Below the pieces are notes generated by a model. The model was not told where the DNA came from, searched no databases, and saw only the letters and a program-made list of their open reading frames with translations. This document shows, one piece after another, positions 27,475 through 39,692 of a stretch of DNA of 64,000 nucleotides (the stretch's first letter is position 1; each line of letters starts with the position of its first letter). The translations under genes were made by a program, and so were the position numbers. Source of the stretch: Gilliamella sp. ESL0443 (GTDB lineage Bacteria; Pseudomonadota; Gammaproteobacteria; Enterobacterales; Orbaceae); the NCBI RefSeq assembly GCF_019469165.1, contig NZ_CP048263.1, positions 496,001-560,000 of the forward strand, written 5' to 3'.

Positions 27475-29037
27475 ATGAATAAGCCTACATTAACACAAAT
27501 AATCAAAACCATTGGTTATTATCAGGATCCGACTCAGGTATTTTATCAACTTTGTGATAATAAACCGGCAACATTGTTGCTTGAATCTGCCGAAATTGAT
27601 AATAAACAGGGGATTAAAAGCGTAATGATCATTAATAGCGCTTTAACTATTTCGGCCCTAAACAACGAAGTGACTTTTCAAGCTTTAACCAGCAACGGAC
27701 AAAAATTATTACCTTTGTTAGAGCAAGCATTTCCTGATAACGTCACTAAAACAAAAATAGATGAACATAATCTTAAGTTAGTGTTTCCACCTATTGATGG
27801 TTTGCAAGATGAAGATTCTCGCTTGAAGTCATTATCGATTTTTGATGCATTAAGAACATTATTAAATATCGTTAATATTCCCGAAAAAGCGAGTTCAGAT
27901 GCCGTTTTTGTCGGTGGATTATTTGCGTATGATTTAGTGACAAATTTTGAACATTTACCAATATTACCAACTGAACAACGTTGTCAGGATTTTCGTTTTT
28001 ATTTAGCTGAAACTTTATTGGAAATTAATCACAAAGATCGCGTTTCATTATTAAAAGCAACGGCCTTTACTTCTTGCACTGATGAGATTGCACGCTTAAA
28101 TCAACGATTAGATGAATTTCAAAATAAACTCAATCAACCAATGAGCACAATTAAAAGGCAATCGTTGGCTGAAATGGATGTTGCTTGTAATAAGAGTGAT
28201 GATGATTTCAATACCATTGTTAAGAAAATGCAAGATGCGATTCAACAAGGTGAAATCTTCCAAGCTGTTCCATCTAGACGTTTTTCATTACCTTGTCCTC
28301 AACCATTATCTGCATATCAAGTCTTAAAAAATAATAATCCAAGCCCTTATATGTTTTATATGCAAGACGAGGATTTTGTTTTATTTGGTGCCTCACCTGA
28401 AAGTGCACTCAAATATAATAAAGCCAATAATCAAGTTGAAATTTATCCAATTGCTGGTACTCGCCCACGTGGTTTAAACACTAATGGCGAGATTGATTAC
28501 GATTTGGATAGTCGATTAGAGTTGGAAATGCGCACCGATAAAAAAGAGTTAGCTGAACATTTAATGTTGGTCGATTTAGCACGAAATGATTTAGCTCGAA
28601 TTTGCCAGCCAGGGACGCGATATACCAAAGAGTTATTAAAAGTTGATCGTTATTCTTACGTTATGCATTTAGTTTCAAGAATTGTTGGTCAACTACGTCA
28701 AGATCTTGATGCACTACATGCTTATCAAGCTACCATGAACATGGGAACATTAACTGGAGCGCCAAAAGTTAGGGCAATGCAGTTAATTGCCGAATCGGAA
28801 AAAATAAAACGGGGTAGTTATGGTGGGGCAGTTGGATATTTTACTGCCAATGGTGATCTTGATACTTGTATCGTTATTCGCAGTGCTTATGTGGAAGATG
28901 GTGTTGCAACCGTACAAGCTGGATGTGGCGTGGTTTTAGATTCAGAACCACAAGCAGAATCGGATGAATCACGTAACAAAGCACGTGCTGTTGTTCGCGC
29001 GATTATGGCAGCACATAATGTAGAAGGTGTATTCTAA
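27475..29037 (+). CDS. trpE: Anthranilate synthase component I
   Basis: A 520-residue chorismate-using enzyme that, with the TrpG domain, makes anthranilate. The N-terminal [16 protein letters not shown] (residues 34-49) is the tryptophan feedback-binding element (LLES). The C-terminal chorismate-binding domain has [22 protein letters not shown] and [15 protein letters not shown]. It is the first structural gene after the attenuator. Its TAA stop shares one base with the trpGD ATG, implying translational coupling for a one-to-one complex. Confidence 0.98.
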   Translation: MNKPTLTQIIKTIGYYQDPTQVFYQLCDNKPATLLLESAEIDNKQGIKSVMIINSALTISALNNEVTFQALTSNGQKLLPLLEQAFPDNVTKTKIDEHNLKLVFPPIDGLQDEDSRLKSLSIFDALRTLLNIVNIPEKASSDAVFVGGLFAYDLVTNFEHLPILPTEQRCQDFRFYLAETLLEINHKDRVSLLKATAFTSCTDEIARLNQRLDEFQNKLNQPMSTIKRQSLAEMDVACNKSDDDFNTIVKKMQDAIQQGEIFQAVPSRRFSLPCPQPLSAYQVLKNNNPSPYMFYMQDEDFVLFGASPESALKYNKANNQVEIYPIAGTRPRGLNTNGEIDYDLDSRLELEMRTDKKELAEHLMLVDLARNDLARICQPGTRYTKELLKVDRYSYVMHLVSRIVGQLRQDLDALHAYQATMNMGTLTGAPKVRAMQLIAESEKIKRGSYGGAVGYFTANGDLDTCIVIRSAYVEDGVATVQAGCGVVLDSEPQAESDESRNKARAVVRAIMAAHNVEGVF

Positions 29038-30668
29038 TGGCTAATATCTTATTTCTTGATAACGTTGATTCGTTTACTTATAACTTAGTCGATCAGTTAC
29101 GTCACAATCAACATAACGTGACAATTTATCGCAACACAATTCCAGCTGATGTGATCATCGAAAAATTATCACAAATGCAAAATCCTATCCTAATGTTATC
29201 ACCAGGACCTGGAGCACCGAGTGAAGCAGGTTCAATGCCTGAATTACTTAAACGTTTAAAAGGTAAATTACCGATCATTGGTATCTGTCTTGGACATCAA
29301 GCGATTGTTGAATCTTATGGTGGTATGATTGTCCCTGCGGGCGATATTTTACATGGAAAAGCTTCATTAATTGAACATGATGGGCAAGCGATGTTTAAAG
29401 ACTTACCCAATCCATTACCGGTCGCGCGCTATCACTCATTAAAAGGTGAAAACATACCGAAAACATTAACCGTCAATGCCATGTGTAATAATATCGTTAT
29501 GGCAGTACGTAATGATCAAGATCGGGTTTGCGGTTTTCAATTTCATCCTGAATCAATTTTAACGATTCAAGGGGTAAAATTATTAGAACAAACCATTGAA
29601 TGGGCACTGAATCCACCACAAAAACAGCCAGAAGCAAAACAAGAAGCCATTGTTGATAAGCAAGAATACAATATTCAACCGATTTTAAATAAATTGTACT
29701 TAGGGCAAGTATTGTCTCAAGAAGAGAGTAAAATACTGTTTAATTTAATTATTCAAGGTAAAATAGAACCAACGGTACTAGCAACCGCTATCATTAGTAT
29801 GAAAGTTCGGGGTGAAAAACCTGATGAAATTGCCGGAGCAGCTCAGGCCTTACTTGAAAATGCTGATCCATTTGAAGTGCCTGATTATGATTTTACCGAC
29901 ATCGTTGGGACTGGTGGAGATGGAACTAACAGCATCAATATCTCCACAGCCAGTGCTTTTGTTACTGCGGCATTAGGGTATAAAGTTGCTAAGCATGGTA
30001 ACCGTGGTGTGTCGAGCAAATCAGGATCATCAGATGTTTTATCCGCTTTAGGTATTAAACTAAACATGTCAGCGGAAGCATCTCGAAAAGCGCTTGATGA
30101 ATTAGGTGTGTGTTTCTTGTTTGCTCAGCAATATCACTCAGGATTCCGCCATGCTGCACCAGTACGTCAGCAACTTAAAACACGAACAATTTTTAATGTT
30201 CTTGGGCCGTTGATTAATCCATCACGACCAAAACGTATTTTACTTGGTGTTTATCATCCTGACTTGATAAAACCGATTGCAGAAACATTAAAAATGTTAA
30301 ACTATACCCATGCTTATGTGGTACATGGCTCAGGGATGGATGAAGTCGCTATTCATGGCGAAACTCAAGTTGCCGAAGTAAAAAATGGTGAAATTCGCTA
30401 TTTTACTTTGACACCAGAAGATTTTGGTCTACAGCAATATACTTTGAAAGATATTGAAGGTGGAACACCAGAAATGAATCGTGATTTATTGTTAGCGATT
30501 TTACAAGGACATGGTAAACCCGCGCATGAAGCAGCTATTGCTGCAAATGTGGCGATGTTAATTAGCCTATTTGGTGAACCAGACTTAAAACAAAATGCTA
30601 AGCGTGCAATAGAATTAATGCGTAGCGGTAAAGCTTATGAGCTATTACAAAAGTTAGCAGCAAGATAA
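29037..30668 (+). CDS. trpGD: Fused anthranilate synthase II / phosphoribosyltransferase
   Basis: A 543-residue fusion. The glutamine amidotransferase domain (1-190) has nucleophile C84 in GICLGHQA and H170/E172 in FHPES. A linker of about 25 residues rich in Gln, Glu and Lys precedes the anthranilate phosphoribosyltransferase domain (about 215-543), whose PRPP loop [11 protein letters not shown] starts at 291. The fusion is typical of enteric bacteria. It catalyses ammonia supply to TrpE and the second pathway step. It overlaps trpE by one base. Confidence 0.97.
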   Translation: MANILFLDNVDSFTYNLVDQLRHNQHNVTIYRNTIPADVIIEKLSQMQNPILMLSPGPGAPSEAGSMPELLKRLKGKLPIIGICLGHQAIVESYGGMIVPAGDILHGKASLIEHDGQAMFKDLPNPLPVARYHSLKGENIPKTLTVNAMCNNIVMAVRNDQDRVCGFQFHPESILTIQGVKLLEQTIEWALNPPQKQPEAKQEAIVDKQEYNIQPILNKLYLGQVLSQEESKILFNLIIQGKIEPTVLATAIISMKVRGEKPDEIAGAAQALLENADPFEVPDYDFTDIVGTGGDGTNSINISTASAFVTAALGYKVAKHGNRGVSSKSGSSDVLSALGIKLNMSAEASRKALDELGVCFLFAQQYHSGFRHAAPVRQQLKTRTIFNVLGPLINPSRPKRILLGVYHPDLIKPIAETLKMLNYTHAYVVHGSGMDEVAIHGETQVAEVKNGEIRYFTLTPEDFGLQQYTLKDIEGGTPEMNRDLLLAILQGHGKPAHEAAIAANVAMLISLFGEPDLKQNAKRAIELMRSGKAYELLQKLAAR

Positions 30669-30683
30669 TGAGTGGAGAATAAG

Positions 30684-32066
30684 ATGGCAATTGCAGCATT
30701 AACTGAAAATGTTGAAATGGCAACGGTCTTAAAAAAGATCATTGAAGATAAACAGCTATGGCTTGCCGAGCAACAAATTAAAAATCCACTGGCTAATTTT
30801 AAAAATAAAGTTGTACCTAGTGATCGTGATTTTTACCAAGCGTTAAATCAACCGAAAACGGTATTTATTTTAGAATGTAAAAAAGCATCGCCATCCAAGG
30901 GATTAATTCGAGATGATTTTGACCCAGCAAGTATAGCCAAAGTTTACAAAGATTATGCTTTGGCAATCTCAGTTTTAACTGACGAAAAATACTTTCAAGG
31001 TCGTTTTGAGTTTTTACCAATAGTACGTAATGAAGTCACCCAACCCGTACTTTGCAAAGACTTTATTATCGATGAATATCAGATTTACTTAGCACGTTAT
31101 TATCAGGCTGATGCCATCTTGTTAATGTTATCGGTAGTCAATGATGATGAATATCGCCACTTAAGCCAAGTTGCTCACCAACTTAATATGGGGGTACTGA
31201 CGGAAGCTAGTACCGAACAAGAAGTTGAACGAGCTATCAAACTTGGCGCTAAAGTGATTGGTATTAATAACCGTAATTTACGCGATCTGTCGGTTGATCT
31301 CAATCGGGTAAAAACTTTATCAAAAACAATCCCTGATGATCGAATCATTATTAGTGAATCAGGTATTTATACGCACAATCAAGTTAAAGATCTTAGCCAT
31401 TATGCTAACGGTTTTTTAATTGGTAGTGCACTTATGTCTGAGCCAAACTTAACCTTAGCTATCCGTAAAGTAATGCTAGGTGAAAATAAAGTTTGTGGCT
31501 TAACCCAACCACAAGATGCAATAACCGTCTACCAAGCTGGTGCGGTTTATGGTGGATTAATTTTTGTGCCTAAATCACCAAGATATATAACACCGACTAA
31601 AGCGCGTAGTGTTATCGCATCGGCACCCTTGAATTGGGTTGGTGTTTTTAAAGATAGTGATATAGATGAAGTATGCGAAATAGCTAAACAACTATCACTT
31701 TATGCAGTGCAATTGCATGGTCATGAGGATGATAACTATATCAAAACACTTCGCCAAAAATTACCCTCAACCTGTCAGATCTGGAAAGCGTTAAGTATTA
31801 GCGATAACATCCCAAATCATGATAACCCACTAGTATCACGTTACATATTTGATAATGGTGCCGGTGGAACAGGTAAAAGTTTTGATTGGTCACTTTTGCG
31901 TGACAAAGATTTAAGTAATGTCATTTTGGCTGGAGGTATTAATCCGCAAAATGTGAGTGAGGCGCTCACTACCGATGTTATTGGTGTTGACCTTAATTCG
32001 GGCGTTGAAGTTTCACCAGGAATTAAAGATAAACAAAAAATCAAATTAGTATTTGAACAAATTTAA
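30684..32066 (+). CDS. trpCF: Fused indole-glycerol-P synthase / PRA isomerase
   Basis: A bifunctional protein of 460 residues with two TIM barrels. The first half is IGPS (TrpC): [20 protein letters not shown] near the N-terminus and [15 protein letters not shown] in the barrel. The second, from about residue 255, is phosphoribosylanthranilate isomerase (TrpF): [20 protein letters not shown] and [11 protein letters not shown]. The frame opens at a GTG (30672), but that codon lies in the GTGGAG ribosome site of the ATG at 30684, which is preferred. The TrpC-TrpF fusion is standard in enteric lineages. Confidence 0.96.
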   Translation: MAIAALTENVEMATVLKKIIEDKQLWLAEQQIKNPLANFKNKVVPSDRDFYQALNQPKTVFILECKKASPSKGLIRDDFDPASIAKVYKDYALAISVLTDEKYFQGRFEFLPIVRNEVTQPVLCKDFIIDEYQIYLARYYQADAILLMLSVVNDDEYRHLSQVAHQLNMGVLTEASTEQEVERAIKLGAKVIGINNRNLRDLSVDLNRVKTLSKTIPDDRIIISESGIYTHNQVKDLSHYANGFLIGSALMSEPNLTLAIRKVMLGENKVCGLTQPQDAITVYQAGAVYGGLIFVPKSPRYITPTKARSVIASAPLNWVGVFKDSDIDEVCEIAKQLSLYAVQLHGHEDDNYIKTLRQKLPSTCQIWKALSISDNIPNHDNPLVSRYIFDNGAGGTGKSFDWSLLRDKDLSNVILAGGINPQNVSEALTTDVIGVDLNSGVEVSPGIKDKQKIKLVFEQI

Positions 32067-32089
32067 CTGATTACATTAAAGGAATGGTT

Positions 32090-33283
32090 ATGTCTAAATT
32101 AAATCCTTATTTTGGCAAATTTGGTGGTCAATATGTGCCACAAATATTGATGCCTGTGCTTGAACAACTTGAGGATGCTTTTATATCGGCGATACACGAT
32201 CCAAGTTTTCAAAAAGAATTTAACGATCTTTTGGTTAACTACGCTGGTCGCCCGACAGCATTAACACTGTGTAAAAATCTTACCGCAGGGACCAAAACAA
32301 AACTATATCTAAAACGTGAAGATTTAGTTCACGGTGGTGCACATAAAACTAATCAAGTATTAGGCCAAGCATTACTCGCTAAAAGAATGGGTAAAACTGA
32401 AATTATTGCCGAAACTGGCGCAGGTCAGCATGGCGTTGCTTCAGCATTGGCGTGTGCATTATTGGGTTTAAAATGCCGAATATATATGGGGGCTAAAGAT
32501 GTTAAACGCCAAGCTCCGAACGTATTTAGAATGCGACTCATGGGGGCAACAGTTATTCCGGTTGAAACCGGCTCTGCAACCTTGAAAGACGCTTGTAATG
32601 AAGCATTGCGAGATTGGTCTGGTAGTTATGAAACCGCTCACTATATGTTAGGTACAGCTGCTGGACCGCACCCATTCCCGACTATAGTGCGTGAATTCCA
32701 ACAAATAATTAGCCGTGAAGCGAAACAACAAATTTTGGAAAAAGAGGGTCGATTACCTGATGCTGTCATCGCTTGTGTTGGTGGCGGTTCAAACGCAATT
32801 GGGATGTTTGCTAATTTTATTGATGATAAGTCAGTAAAATTAATTGGGGTTGAACCAGGAGGTCATGGCATCGAAAGTGGCGAACATGGTGCATCACTTA
32901 AACATGGTAAACTCGGTATTTACTTCGGTATGAAAGCCCCAATGATGCAAACCGAAGAAGGCCAAATTGAAGAGTCTTATTCGATTTCTGCAGGCCTTGA
33001 TTTTCCAGCTGTTGGACCTCAACACGCTTATTTAGATAGTATTGGTCGGGCAGATTATGTTTCTATCACTGATGATGAAGCGCTTGAAGCGTTTCAGGCC
33101 TTATCACGCAATGAAGGAATTATTCCGGCTTTAGAGTCATCTCATGCCTTAGCCTATGCACTTAAGATGATTAAAGAAAATCCAAACAAAGAACAACTAT
33201 TAATTGTCAATTTATCAGGTCGTGGCGATAAAGATATTTTTACGGTTTACGATGTATTAAAAGCAAAAGGAGAAATAGAATGA
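32090..33283 (+). CDS. trpB: Tryptophan synthase beta subunit
   Basis: A 397-residue PLP enzyme joining indole and serine. The Schiff-base lysine is K86 in HGGAHKTNQ, and the phosphate loop is [10 protein letters not shown]. The ATG at 32090 is preferred over 32084 because AAAGGA lies at a proper distance only from the former, and [13 protein letters not shown] then aligns with the E. coli protein. Its TGA overlaps the trpA ATG by four bases (ATGA), coupling the two subunits of the alpha2-beta2 complex. Confidence 0.98.
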   Translation: MSKLNPYFGKFGGQYVPQILMPVLEQLEDAFISAIHDPSFQKEFNDLLVNYAGRPTALTLCKNLTAGTKTKLYLKREDLVHGGAHKTNQVLGQALLAKRMGKTEIIAETGAGQHGVASALACALLGLKCRIYMGAKDVKRQAPNVFRMRLMGATVIPVETGSATLKDACNEALRDWSGSYETAHYMLGTAAGPHPFPTIVREFQQIISREAKQQILEKEGRLPDAVIACVGGGSNAIGMFANFIDDKSVKLIGVEPGGHGIESGEHGASLKHGKLGIYFGMKAPMMQTEEGQIEESYSISAGLDFPAVGPQHAYLDSIGRADYVSITDDEALEAFQALSRNEGIIPALESSHALAYALKMIKENPNKEQLLIVNLSGRGDKDIFTVYDVLKAKGEIE

Positions 33284-34086
33284 GCCGTTATCAAAAACTG
33301 TTTGACCGCTTAACAGTCGAAAAACGAGGTGCATTTGTTCCTTTTGTTCCAGTTGGTGACCCTAATCCACAGCTTTCCTATCAAATTATTCAAACAATGA
33401 TTGATGCAGGGGCTGATGCGTTAGAACTAGGCATTCCTTTTTCTGACCCAATGGCAGATGGTCCAACTATACAAAATGCTAATATTCGTGCTTTTAATGG
33501 TGGCATAACCGTTGCCAAATGCTTCGAAATCTTAACCAAAATCCGCGAAAACAATCCTGATATTCCAGTTGGATTATTAATCTATGCCAATTTAGTATTT
33601 AAAAATGGTATTGATAACTTCTATGCGAAGTGTGCTAAAGCAGGGGTGGATTCAGTATTAATTGCTGATTTACCTGTAGAGTATGCCGAAGAGTTTACGG
33701 GAGCTGCTGAAAAACATGGCATCGCACCAATATTTATCTGTCCACCTAATGCGGACGATGAAGTGATTGAAAATATTGCTAAACGAGGCAAAGGTTATAC
33801 TTACTTAGTATCACGAGCAGGAGTAACCGGTACAGAAAACCGTGCTAATAAACCACTCACTCATTTACTCGAAAAACTAACTGAATTTAAAGCACCACCA
33901 GCAATTCAAGGTTTTGGTATTTCAGAACCCGCTCAAGTTAGTGAAGCAATTAAATCGGGTACAGCGGGAGCTATTGCTGGATCGGCAACGGTTAAAATCA
34001 TTGAAAACAATCTTAATAATCCAGACAAAATGCTGAGTGAATTATCAACTTTCGTTAAAACCATGAAAGCAGCAACGCAAAAGTAA
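33280..34086 (+). CDS. trpA: Tryptophan synthase alpha subunit
   Basis: A 268-residue TIM barrel that cleaves indole-3-glycerol phosphate and channels indole to TrpB. The catalytic acids are E49 ([12 protein letters not shown]) and D60 (MADGPTIQ). The phosphate-binding segment is FGISEPAQV followed by [12 protein letters not shown]. The length equals E. coli TrpA. It is the last gene of the operon, followed by a hairpin. Confidence 0.98.
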   Translation: MSRYQKLFDRLTVEKRGAFVPFVPVGDPNPQLSYQIIQTMIDAGADALELGIPFSDPMADGPTIQNANIRAFNGGITVAKCFEILTKIRENNPDIPVGLLIYANLVFKNGIDNFYAKCAKAGVDSVLIADLPVEYAEEFTGAAEKHGIAPIFICPPNADDEVIENIAKRGKGYTYLVSRAGVTGTENRANKPLTHLLEKLTEFKAPPAIQGFGISEPAQVSEAIKSGTAGAIAGSATVKIIENNLNNPDKMLSELSTFVKTMKAATQK

Positions 34087-34098
34087 CATTAACCAATG

Positions 34099-34128
34099 AT
34101 TAATCCGCTGAATATTAGGCGGATTAAT
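34099..34128 (+). terminator. Hairpin ending the trp operon
   Basis: ATTAATCCGC and GCGGATTAAT are exact 10-base inverted repeats with a 10-base loop, 12 bases past trpA. The tail lacks a U run, so Rho or a second site may assist. Confidence 0.6.
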
Positions 34129-34262
34129 TCACTTGAAAAACGAATAATTATACATATATAAAACCTAACTATAGATTAATCATAATTGTTCACCAGTTAA
34201 AAATCATAGCCCCTTAGTTTCAATAACTTTAAGCTTTTTGTGAATTCTGATATGATTTTGGG

Positions 34263-34290
34263 TTGCAATTTTTACAAAATACAGTATAAT
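34263..34290 (+). promoter_or_regulatory. Promoter of the initiator tRNA gene
   Basis: TTGCAA (34263-34268) and a consensus TATAAT (34285-34290) are spaced by 16 bases. The -10 box ends 14 bases before the mature tRNA 5' end. Confidence 0.75.
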
Positions 34291-34304
34291 CTTCAGCCAT
34301 CTAT

Positions 34305-34381
<77 letters not shown>

Positions 34382-34470
34382 CTTAAATTTTCATTCATAT
34401 TAATCTATCCTATTTTTATTGTCTGAAAGTTCGAATCAAGTGGCTTCATTATATTATGTTTTATATGTAG

Positions 34471-34492
34471 CCTCGCTTGTCGGGGTTTTTTT
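34471..34492 (+). terminator. Terminator after the tRNA gene
   Basis: CCTCG and CGGGG pair (one G-U) around CTTGT, followed by seven T. It lies 90 bases after the tRNA. The stem is short but the U tract is strong. Confidence 0.55.
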
Positions 34493-34525
34493 ATATGATT
34501 TAAACGTTAGTTTAAAAGGAATGTT

Positions 34526-34544
34526 GGGCTTTATGCCCTTTTTT
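34526..34544 (+). terminator. Terminator or attenuator just before rimP
   Basis: GGGC and GCCC with loop TTTAT are followed by six T, ending about 20 bases before the rimP start. It may attenuate read-through from metY into the nusA operon. The 4-base stem makes it tentative. Confidence 0.45.
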
Positions 34545-34566
34545 ATTTTCTGCAGTGGAGGTTTGT

Positions 34567-35028
34567 TTGGCTAATTTAGAACAGCAATTGACCGAAATCA
34601 TCCAAGAGCCTGTTAATGCACTTGGCTTTGAGCTAGTTGGGGTTGAATACATTCGTGGTCGTTACCCAGTTTTGCGCGTATATATTGATAGTGAAAATGG
34701 TATTACCGTTGATGATTGTGCTGATGTTAGTCGACAAATTAGTGCGGTACTTGATGTAGAAGACCCAATTAAAGATGCTTACAATCTTGAGGTCTCCTCA
34801 CCAGGTATGGATCGACCTTTGTTTACGCTTGAACATTACCAACGTTTTATTGGTGAAGAAGTCACAATAAGTTTGCGTATTCCTGTTGCCAATCGCCGCA
34901 AGTGGAAAGGAAAGATTAAATCCATTGATAATGAAATGATTACATTAATCGTGGATGAAAATGATGAAGTGTTTGCTTTTAGTAATATACAAAAAGCGAA
35001 CATTGTACCTAATTTTAACCTTAAATAG
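34567..35028 (+). CDS. rimP: Ribosome maturation factor RimP
   Basis: A 153-residue factor for 30S subunit maturation. [20 protein letters not shown] and the core [20 protein letters not shown] match the family, with [19 protein letters not shown] in the centre. The likely start is TTG at 34567, because GGAGG at 34557-34561 sits 5 bases before it; the in-frame GTG at 34555 overlaps that site and is rejected. It is the first gene of rimP-nusA-infB-rbfA-truB, and nusA begins 16 bases downstream. Confidence 0.94.
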   Translation: MANLEQQLTEIIQEPVNALGFELVGVEYIRGRYPVLRVYIDSENGITVDDCADVSRQISAVLDVEDPIKDAYNLEVSSPGMDRPLFTLEHYQRFIGEEVTISLRIPVANRRKWKGKIKSIDNEMITLIVDENDEVFAFSNIQKANIVPNFNLK

Positions 35029-35044
35029 AGTACGGGTGTAAAGG

Positions 35045-36520
35045 ATGAATAAAGAAATTTTAGCTGTTGTTGAAGCGGTATCTAATGAAAAGGCACTTAC
35101 ACGTGACAAAATTTTCGAAGCGCTAGAAACCGCGTTAGCAACGGCCACTAAAAAGAAACATACTGTTGATATAGATGTTGTCGTAAAAATTGACCACAAA
35201 ACGGGTGATTATGATACGTTCCGCCGTTGGTTAGTGGTTAATGAAGTGACTCAACCTACTAAAGAAATCACATTGGAAGCAGCTCAATTTGAAGATCCTA
35301 ATGTAAAAGTAGGTGACTATGTTGAAGAACAAATTGAATCAGTCGCATTCGACCGCATTACAACACAAACAGCTAAACAAGTCATCGTTCAAAAAGTACG
35401 CGAAGCTGAGCGTGCTATGGTTATTGACATGTTTAGAAACCGAATTGGTGATATCGTAACGGGTATTGTTAAAAAGACCAACCGTGATAGTGTTATCCTT
35501 GATTTAGGTAATAACGCTGATGCAATGATGTCTCGCCATGATATGTTACCACGTGAAAACTTCCGAATTGGTGACCGTGTTCGAGGTATTTTATATCTTG
35601 TAGAACAAGATAATAAACCAGCACAACTCTGTGTTAGTCGTTCAAATCCTGAAATGATGGAAGAACTATTCCGTATAGAAGTACCTGAAATCGGCGAAGA
35701 GATGATCGACATCAAAGGTGTTGCTCGTGATCCAGGTTCTCGCGCTAAAATTGCTGTTAGCAGTAATGACCGCCGTATTGACCCTGTTGGTGCATGTGTC
35801 GGTATGCGAGGTGCTCGCGTTCAAGCTGTTTCGAATGAATTTGGTGGTGAACGTATTGATATTGTTTTATGGGATGATAACCCAGCTCAATATGTTATTA
35901 ATGCTATGGCACCAGCCGATGTAGTATCTATCGTAGTTGATGAAGACAAACACACTATGGATGTTGCCGTTAATGCAGATACCTTACCGCAAGCTATCGG
36001 CCGTAATGGACAAAATATCCGTTTAGCATCACAACTTACTGGTTGGACGTTAAACGTCATGAGTACTGAAGATCTTCAAGAAAAACACCAAGCAGAATCT
36101 TTCGCAGCAATCAATAACCTAATGAAACATTTGGATATTGAAGAAGATCTTGCGCAACTTTTAGTTGAAGAAGGATTTACTTCACTTGAAGAGCTTGCTT
36201 ATGTACCAGTAGATGAGTTACTTGAAATTGAAGAACTTGATGAAGAACTGGTTGATGCATTAAGAAATCGAGCAAAAGATGCCTTAACGACTATCGCACT
36301 TGCTCACAGTGGTGATAAACGACCTGCACAAGATCTATTAGATCTACCAGGTATGACACAAGAATTAGCCTATCAATTAGCACAACAAGATATTGTGACT
36401 CTAGAAGATTTAGCTGAACAAGGTACAGATGATCTTACAGACATTGAAGGTTTAACAAGCAAACAAGCTGGCGATTTTATTATGGCTGCCCGTAATATTT
36501 GTTGGTTTGCAAATGAATAA
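35045..36520 (+). CDS. nusA: Transcription factor NusA
   Basis: A 491-residue elongation/termination factor that binds RNA polymerase. The RNAP-binding N-terminal domain (1-130) is followed by S1 ([20 protein letters not shown]), KH1 and KH2 ([38 protein letters not shown]) and two C-terminal acidic repeats ([40 protein letters not shown]). The duplicated repeats are the E. coli-type architecture. It ends 17 bases before infB. Confidence 0.98.
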   Translation: MNKEILAVVEAVSNEKALTRDKIFEALETALATATKKKHTVDIDVVVKIDHKTGDYDTFRRWLVVNEVTQPTKEITLEAAQFEDPNVKVGDYVEEQIESVAFDRITTQTAKQVIVQKVREAERAMVIDMFRNRIGDIVTGIVKKTNRDSVILDLGNNADAMMSRHDMLPRENFRIGDRVRGILYLVEQDNKPAQLCVSRSNPEMMEELFRIEVPEIGEEMIDIKGVARDPGSRAKIAVSSNDRRIDPVGACVGMRGARVQAVSNEFGGERIDIVLWDDNPAQYVINAMAPADVVSIVVDEDKHTMDVAVNADTLPQAIGRNGQNIRLASQLTGWTLNVMSTEDLQEKHQAESFAAINNLMKHLDIEEDLAQLLVEEGFTSLEELAYVPVDELLEIEELDEELVDALRNRAKDALTTIALAHSGDKRPAQDLLDLPGMTQELAYQLAQQDIVTLEDLAEQGTDDLTDIEGLTSKQAGDFIMAARNICWFANE

Positions 36521-36537
36521 TTGAGGGAAAGTTATAC

Positions 36538-39186
36538 ATGACCAAAGTATCAATCGAAACACTGGCTCAAGAAATAAATACACCAGTGCAAACACTTTTG
36601 CAACAGTTTGCTGATGCCGGAATGAAAAAGACTGCATCAGATACTGTTACTCAAAAGGAAAAAGAAGCTTTGCTTGCGCATTTAAAACCTCAGCAAGGCC
36701 CAACAAAATTAACTTTACAACGTAAAACACATTCAACACTAAATGTGTCAAGCGGTGGTGGCAAAAGTAAAGAAATCAAAGTCGAAGTTCGTAAAAAACG
36801 CACTATCGTGAAACAAGATCCTGCTGAATTAGAAAAAGCGCGTCTTGAAGCGGAACAAAAAGCGAAACAAGAAGCTGAATTGAAAGCACGTAAAGAGGCT
36901 GAAGAAAAAGCTAAACAAGAGGCTCAAGAGCAGAAGAAACGCGAAGAAGTCGAAGCTAAAAAACGCAATCAAGAAGAAAAAGCGAAAGTTGCTCAAGAAC
37001 AAGCAGCTGATCCAAAAGTGAAAAAAGCGCAAGAAGAAAAAGCTCGCTTAGAAGCCGAAGCAAACGAAATCAAGCGTAAAGCGGAAGAAGAAAACCGTCG
37101 TAAACTTGAAGAAGAAGCCAAACGTATGGCGGAAGAAGCGCGCAAACTTGCTGAACAATATAGCGATAGTGATGAAACAGATAACAGTGATGATGATGAC
37201 TATCATGTCACTACATCTAAATATGCTCGTGCAGCTGAAGATGATACCGACCGTGAAGTTGAAGGTGGTCGTGGTCGTGGACGCGGTAGCAAACAGACTA
37301 AACAGAAAAAATCGAGCAAATTATCAGAAGGTAAAGCAGAACGTGAAGAAGCGCGTGCTGTAACGCGTAGTAGCCACAAGAAGAAAGGCAAAAGTACGTT
37401 ACAACAAAGCTTTACTAAACCGGTTCAAGCGATTAACCGCGATGTGGTTATTGGTGAAACCATCACTGTTGCCGAACTTGCTAACAAAATGGCAGTAAAA
37501 GGTTCAGAAGTGATCAAAACCATGATGAAAATGGGTGCAATGGCAACCATCAATCAGGTTATCGACCAAGAAACCGCTCAACTTGTTGCTGAAGAAATGG
37601 GACACAAAGTGGTACTTCGTCGTGAAAACGAACTTGAAGAATCACTAATGAGCGACCGTGATACTGGTGCAGAAAAAGTTTCTCGCGCACCTGTTGTGAC
37701 TATCATGGGCCATGTTGACCATGGTAAAACCTCACTACTTGACTATATTCGTAAAGCAAAAGTTGCTTCAGGCGAAGCTGGTGGTATTACTCAGCACATC
37801 GGTGCTTACCATGTTAAAACCTCAAGCGGAGAAATCACATTCTTAGATACTCCAGGCCATGCTGCATTTACATCAATGCGTGCTCGTGGTGCTAAAGCAA
37901 CCGACATCGTGGTATTAGTTGTTGCAGCTGATGATGGTGTGATGCCACAAACTATTGAGGCGATTCAACATGCGAAAGCGGCAAATGTACCAATTGTTGT
38001 TGCAGTAAACAAAATTGATAAGCCAGAAGCCGATCCGGAACGTGTCAAAGGTGAACTTGCTCAATATGGCGTGATGTCAGAAGATTGGGGCGGTGATACT
38101 CAGTTCGTTCATGTTTCAGCAAAAGCTGGTACAGGAATTGACCAACTACTTGAAGCGATTTTATTACAAGCAGAAGTACTTGAACTTACTGCTTATGAAT
38201 CAGGTATGGCTAGCGGTGTCGTTATCGAATCATTCCTTGATAAAGGTCGTGGTTCCGTTGCTACAGTACTTGTTCAATCAGGTACCTTACGTAAAGGTGA
38301 TATCGTATTATGTGGATTTGAATATGGTCGTATTCGTGCAATGCGCAACGAATTAGGTAAAGAAGTTACCGAAGCGGGCCCATCAATTCCGGTTGAGATT
38401 TTAGGTCTTTCAGGTGTACCGTCAGCAGGTGATGAAGCAACAGTTGTACGTGATGAAAAGAAAGCACGTGAAGTTGCCTTATATCGTCAAGGTAAATTCC
38501 GTGATGTTAAACTTGCACGTCAACAAAAAGCGAAACTTGAAAACATGTTTACTAACATGACTGAAGGTGACGTATCTGAACTTAATATCGTCCTTAAAGC
38601 TGACGTACAAGGTTCGGTTGAAGCAATTTCTGATTCATTACTTAAACTATCAACAGATGAAGTTAAAGTTAAAATCATTGGTTCAGGCGTAGGTGGTATT
38701 ACCGAAACTGATGCATCACTTGCAGCAGCATCTAATGCTATCATCCTTGGTTTTAATGTTCGTGCCGATGCTTCAGCGCGTAAAGTTGTTGAAGCTGAAA
38801 ACTTAGATTTACGTTACTATTCAGTTATTTATGACTTAATTGATGAAGTTAAACAAGCCATGAGCGGTATGCTTGCTCCAGAATACAAGCAAGAAATTAT
38901 TGGTCTTGCTGAAGTGCGTGATGTATTTAAATCACCTAAATTTGGTGCAATCGCTGGTTGTATGGTAACTGAAGGCGTAGTTAAACGTCATAACCCAATC
39001 CGTGTATTACGTGATAACGTGGTTATCTATGAAGGCGAACTTGAATCATTACGTCGCTTCAAAGATGACGTTAACGAAGTTCGTAACGGCATGGAGTGTG
39101 GTATTGGTGTTCGTAACTACAATGATGTTCGCGTTGGCGATACTATCGAAGTCTTTGAAACTGTCGAGATCCAGCGTACTATTTAG
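36538..39186 (+). CDS. infB: Translation initiation factor IF-2
   Basis: An 882-residue GTPase that delivers fMet-tRNA to the 30S subunit. The N-terminal IF2N domain (1-50) is followed by a very charged Lys/Glu/Ala helical region (about 85-205) and an acidic/RGRGRG linker. A second IF2N-like domain lies near 300-350. The G domain begins with G1 GHVDHGKTS at residue 391, G3 DTPGHAAF and G4 NKID. Domains II-IV complete it. Internal in-frame starts could give IF2-beta forms, as in E. coli; this was not resolved here. Confidence 0.98.
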   Translation: MTKVSIETLAQEINTPVQTLLQQFADAGMKKTASDTVTQKEKEALLAHLKPQQGPTKLTLQRKTHSTLNVSSGGGKSKEIKVEVRKKRTIVKQDPAELEKARLEAEQKAKQEAELKARKEAEEKAKQEAQEQKKREEVEAKKRNQEEKAKVAQEQAADPKVKKAQEEKARLEAEANEIKRKAEEENRRKLEEEAKRMAEEARKLAEQYSDSDETDNSDDDDYHVTTSKYARAAEDDTDREVEGGRGRGRGSKQTKQKKSSKLSEGKAEREEARAVTRSSHKKKGKSTLQQSFTKPVQAINRDVVIGETITVAELANKMAVKGSEVIKTMMKMGAMATINQVIDQETAQLVAEEMGHKVVLRRENELEESLMSDRDTGAEKVSRAPVVTIMGHVDHGKTSLLDYIRKAKVASGEAGGITQHIGAYHVKTSSGEITFLDTPGHAAFTSMRARGAKATDIVVLVVAADDGVMPQTIEAIQHAKAANVPIVVAVNKIDKPEADPERVKGELAQYGVMSEDWGGDTQFVHVSAKAGTGIDQLLEAILLQAEVLELTAYESGMASGVVIESFLDKGRGSVATVLVQSGTLRKGDIVLCGFEYGRIRAMRNELGKEVTEAGPSIPVEILGLSGVPSAGDEATVVRDEKKAREVALYRQGKFRDVKLARQQKAKLENMFTNMTEGDVSELNIVLKADVQGSVEAISDSLLKLSTDEVKVKIIGSGVGGITETDASLAAASNAIILGFNVRADASARKVVEAENLDLRYYSVIYDLIDEVKQAMSGMLAPEYKQEIIGLAEVRDVFKSPKFGAIAGCMVTEGVVKRHNPIRVLRDNVVIYEGELESLRRFKDDVNEVRNGMECGIGVRNYNDVRVGDTIEVFETVEIQRTI

Positions 39187-39197
39187 TTAATACGCTA

Positions 39198-39229
39198 AAT
39201 AAGCAAGGTTTTTATAAACCTTGCTTATT
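39198..39229 (+). terminator. Strong hairpin between infB and rbfA
   Basis: A perfect 14-base stem (AATAAGCAAGGTTT with AAACCTTGCTTATT) and loop TTAT, 12 bases after the infB stop. No U run follows and rbfA begins 22 bases downstream, so an RNA-processing or mRNA-stability site is as likely as a terminator. Confidence 0.6.
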
Positions 39230-39250
39230 CACATTTTAAGGAAAATAGAT

Positions 39251-39628
39251 ATGGCAAAAGCATTTAATCGATCATCTCGGGTCGGACACGAATTACAAAA
39301 AGAGATTGCGATTATTTTACAGCGTGAAATCAAAGATCCACGTTTAGGCATGGTAACGGTTTCGGGTGTAGATATTTCACGTGATCTCTCTTATGCAAAA
39401 GTGTTTGTAACGTTTTTAAATGATGATGATCCACAAGTTATCGAGCAAGGATTGACTGTCTTAAATGATGCTAAAGGGTATATTCGAACACTCATTGGTA
39501 AAGCAATGCGTTTACGAATTATTCCTGAAATTAAATTCTTTTATGATGAATCACTTGTTAAAGGTATGCAGATGTCTAGTCTAGTATCTGATGTTATTAA
39601 ACAAGATAACGAACGTCATAAAGATTAA
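39251..39628 (+). CDS. rbfA: Ribosome-binding factor A
   Basis: A 125-residue cold-shock factor that binds the 30S subunit near helix 1 of 16S rRNA. It starts [20 protein letters not shown], with a KH-like fold and a [23 protein letters not shown] core. The frame extends upstream without a good start, and AAGGA 8 bases before the ATG at 39251 fixes it. It is the fourth gene of the rimP-nusA-infB-rbfA-truB cluster. Confidence 0.95.
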   Translation: MAKAFNRSSRVGHELQKEIAIILQREIKDPRLGMVTVSGVDISRDLSYAKVFVTFLNDDDPQVIEQGLTVLNDAKGYIRTLIGKAMRLRIIPEIKFFYDESLVKGMQMSSLVSDVIKQDNERHKD

Positions 39629-39692
39629 TAATAAAATTGCTCAATATTGTAAAAAATATTGAGGAGTGTGATCCGTTTCAAATAAAATATCG

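Noticed and set aside
36829-37160. Repetitive Lys/Glu/Ala codons in infB as a possible tandem-repeat or recombination element
   Set aside because: This is the normal charged helical linker of enteric IF-2.
39640-39663. TTGAGGAG near rbfA resembling the dispersed element core
   Set aside because: It is part of a CTCAATATT/AATATTGAG hairpin after rbfA and lacks the A-run, G-rich end and T-run.
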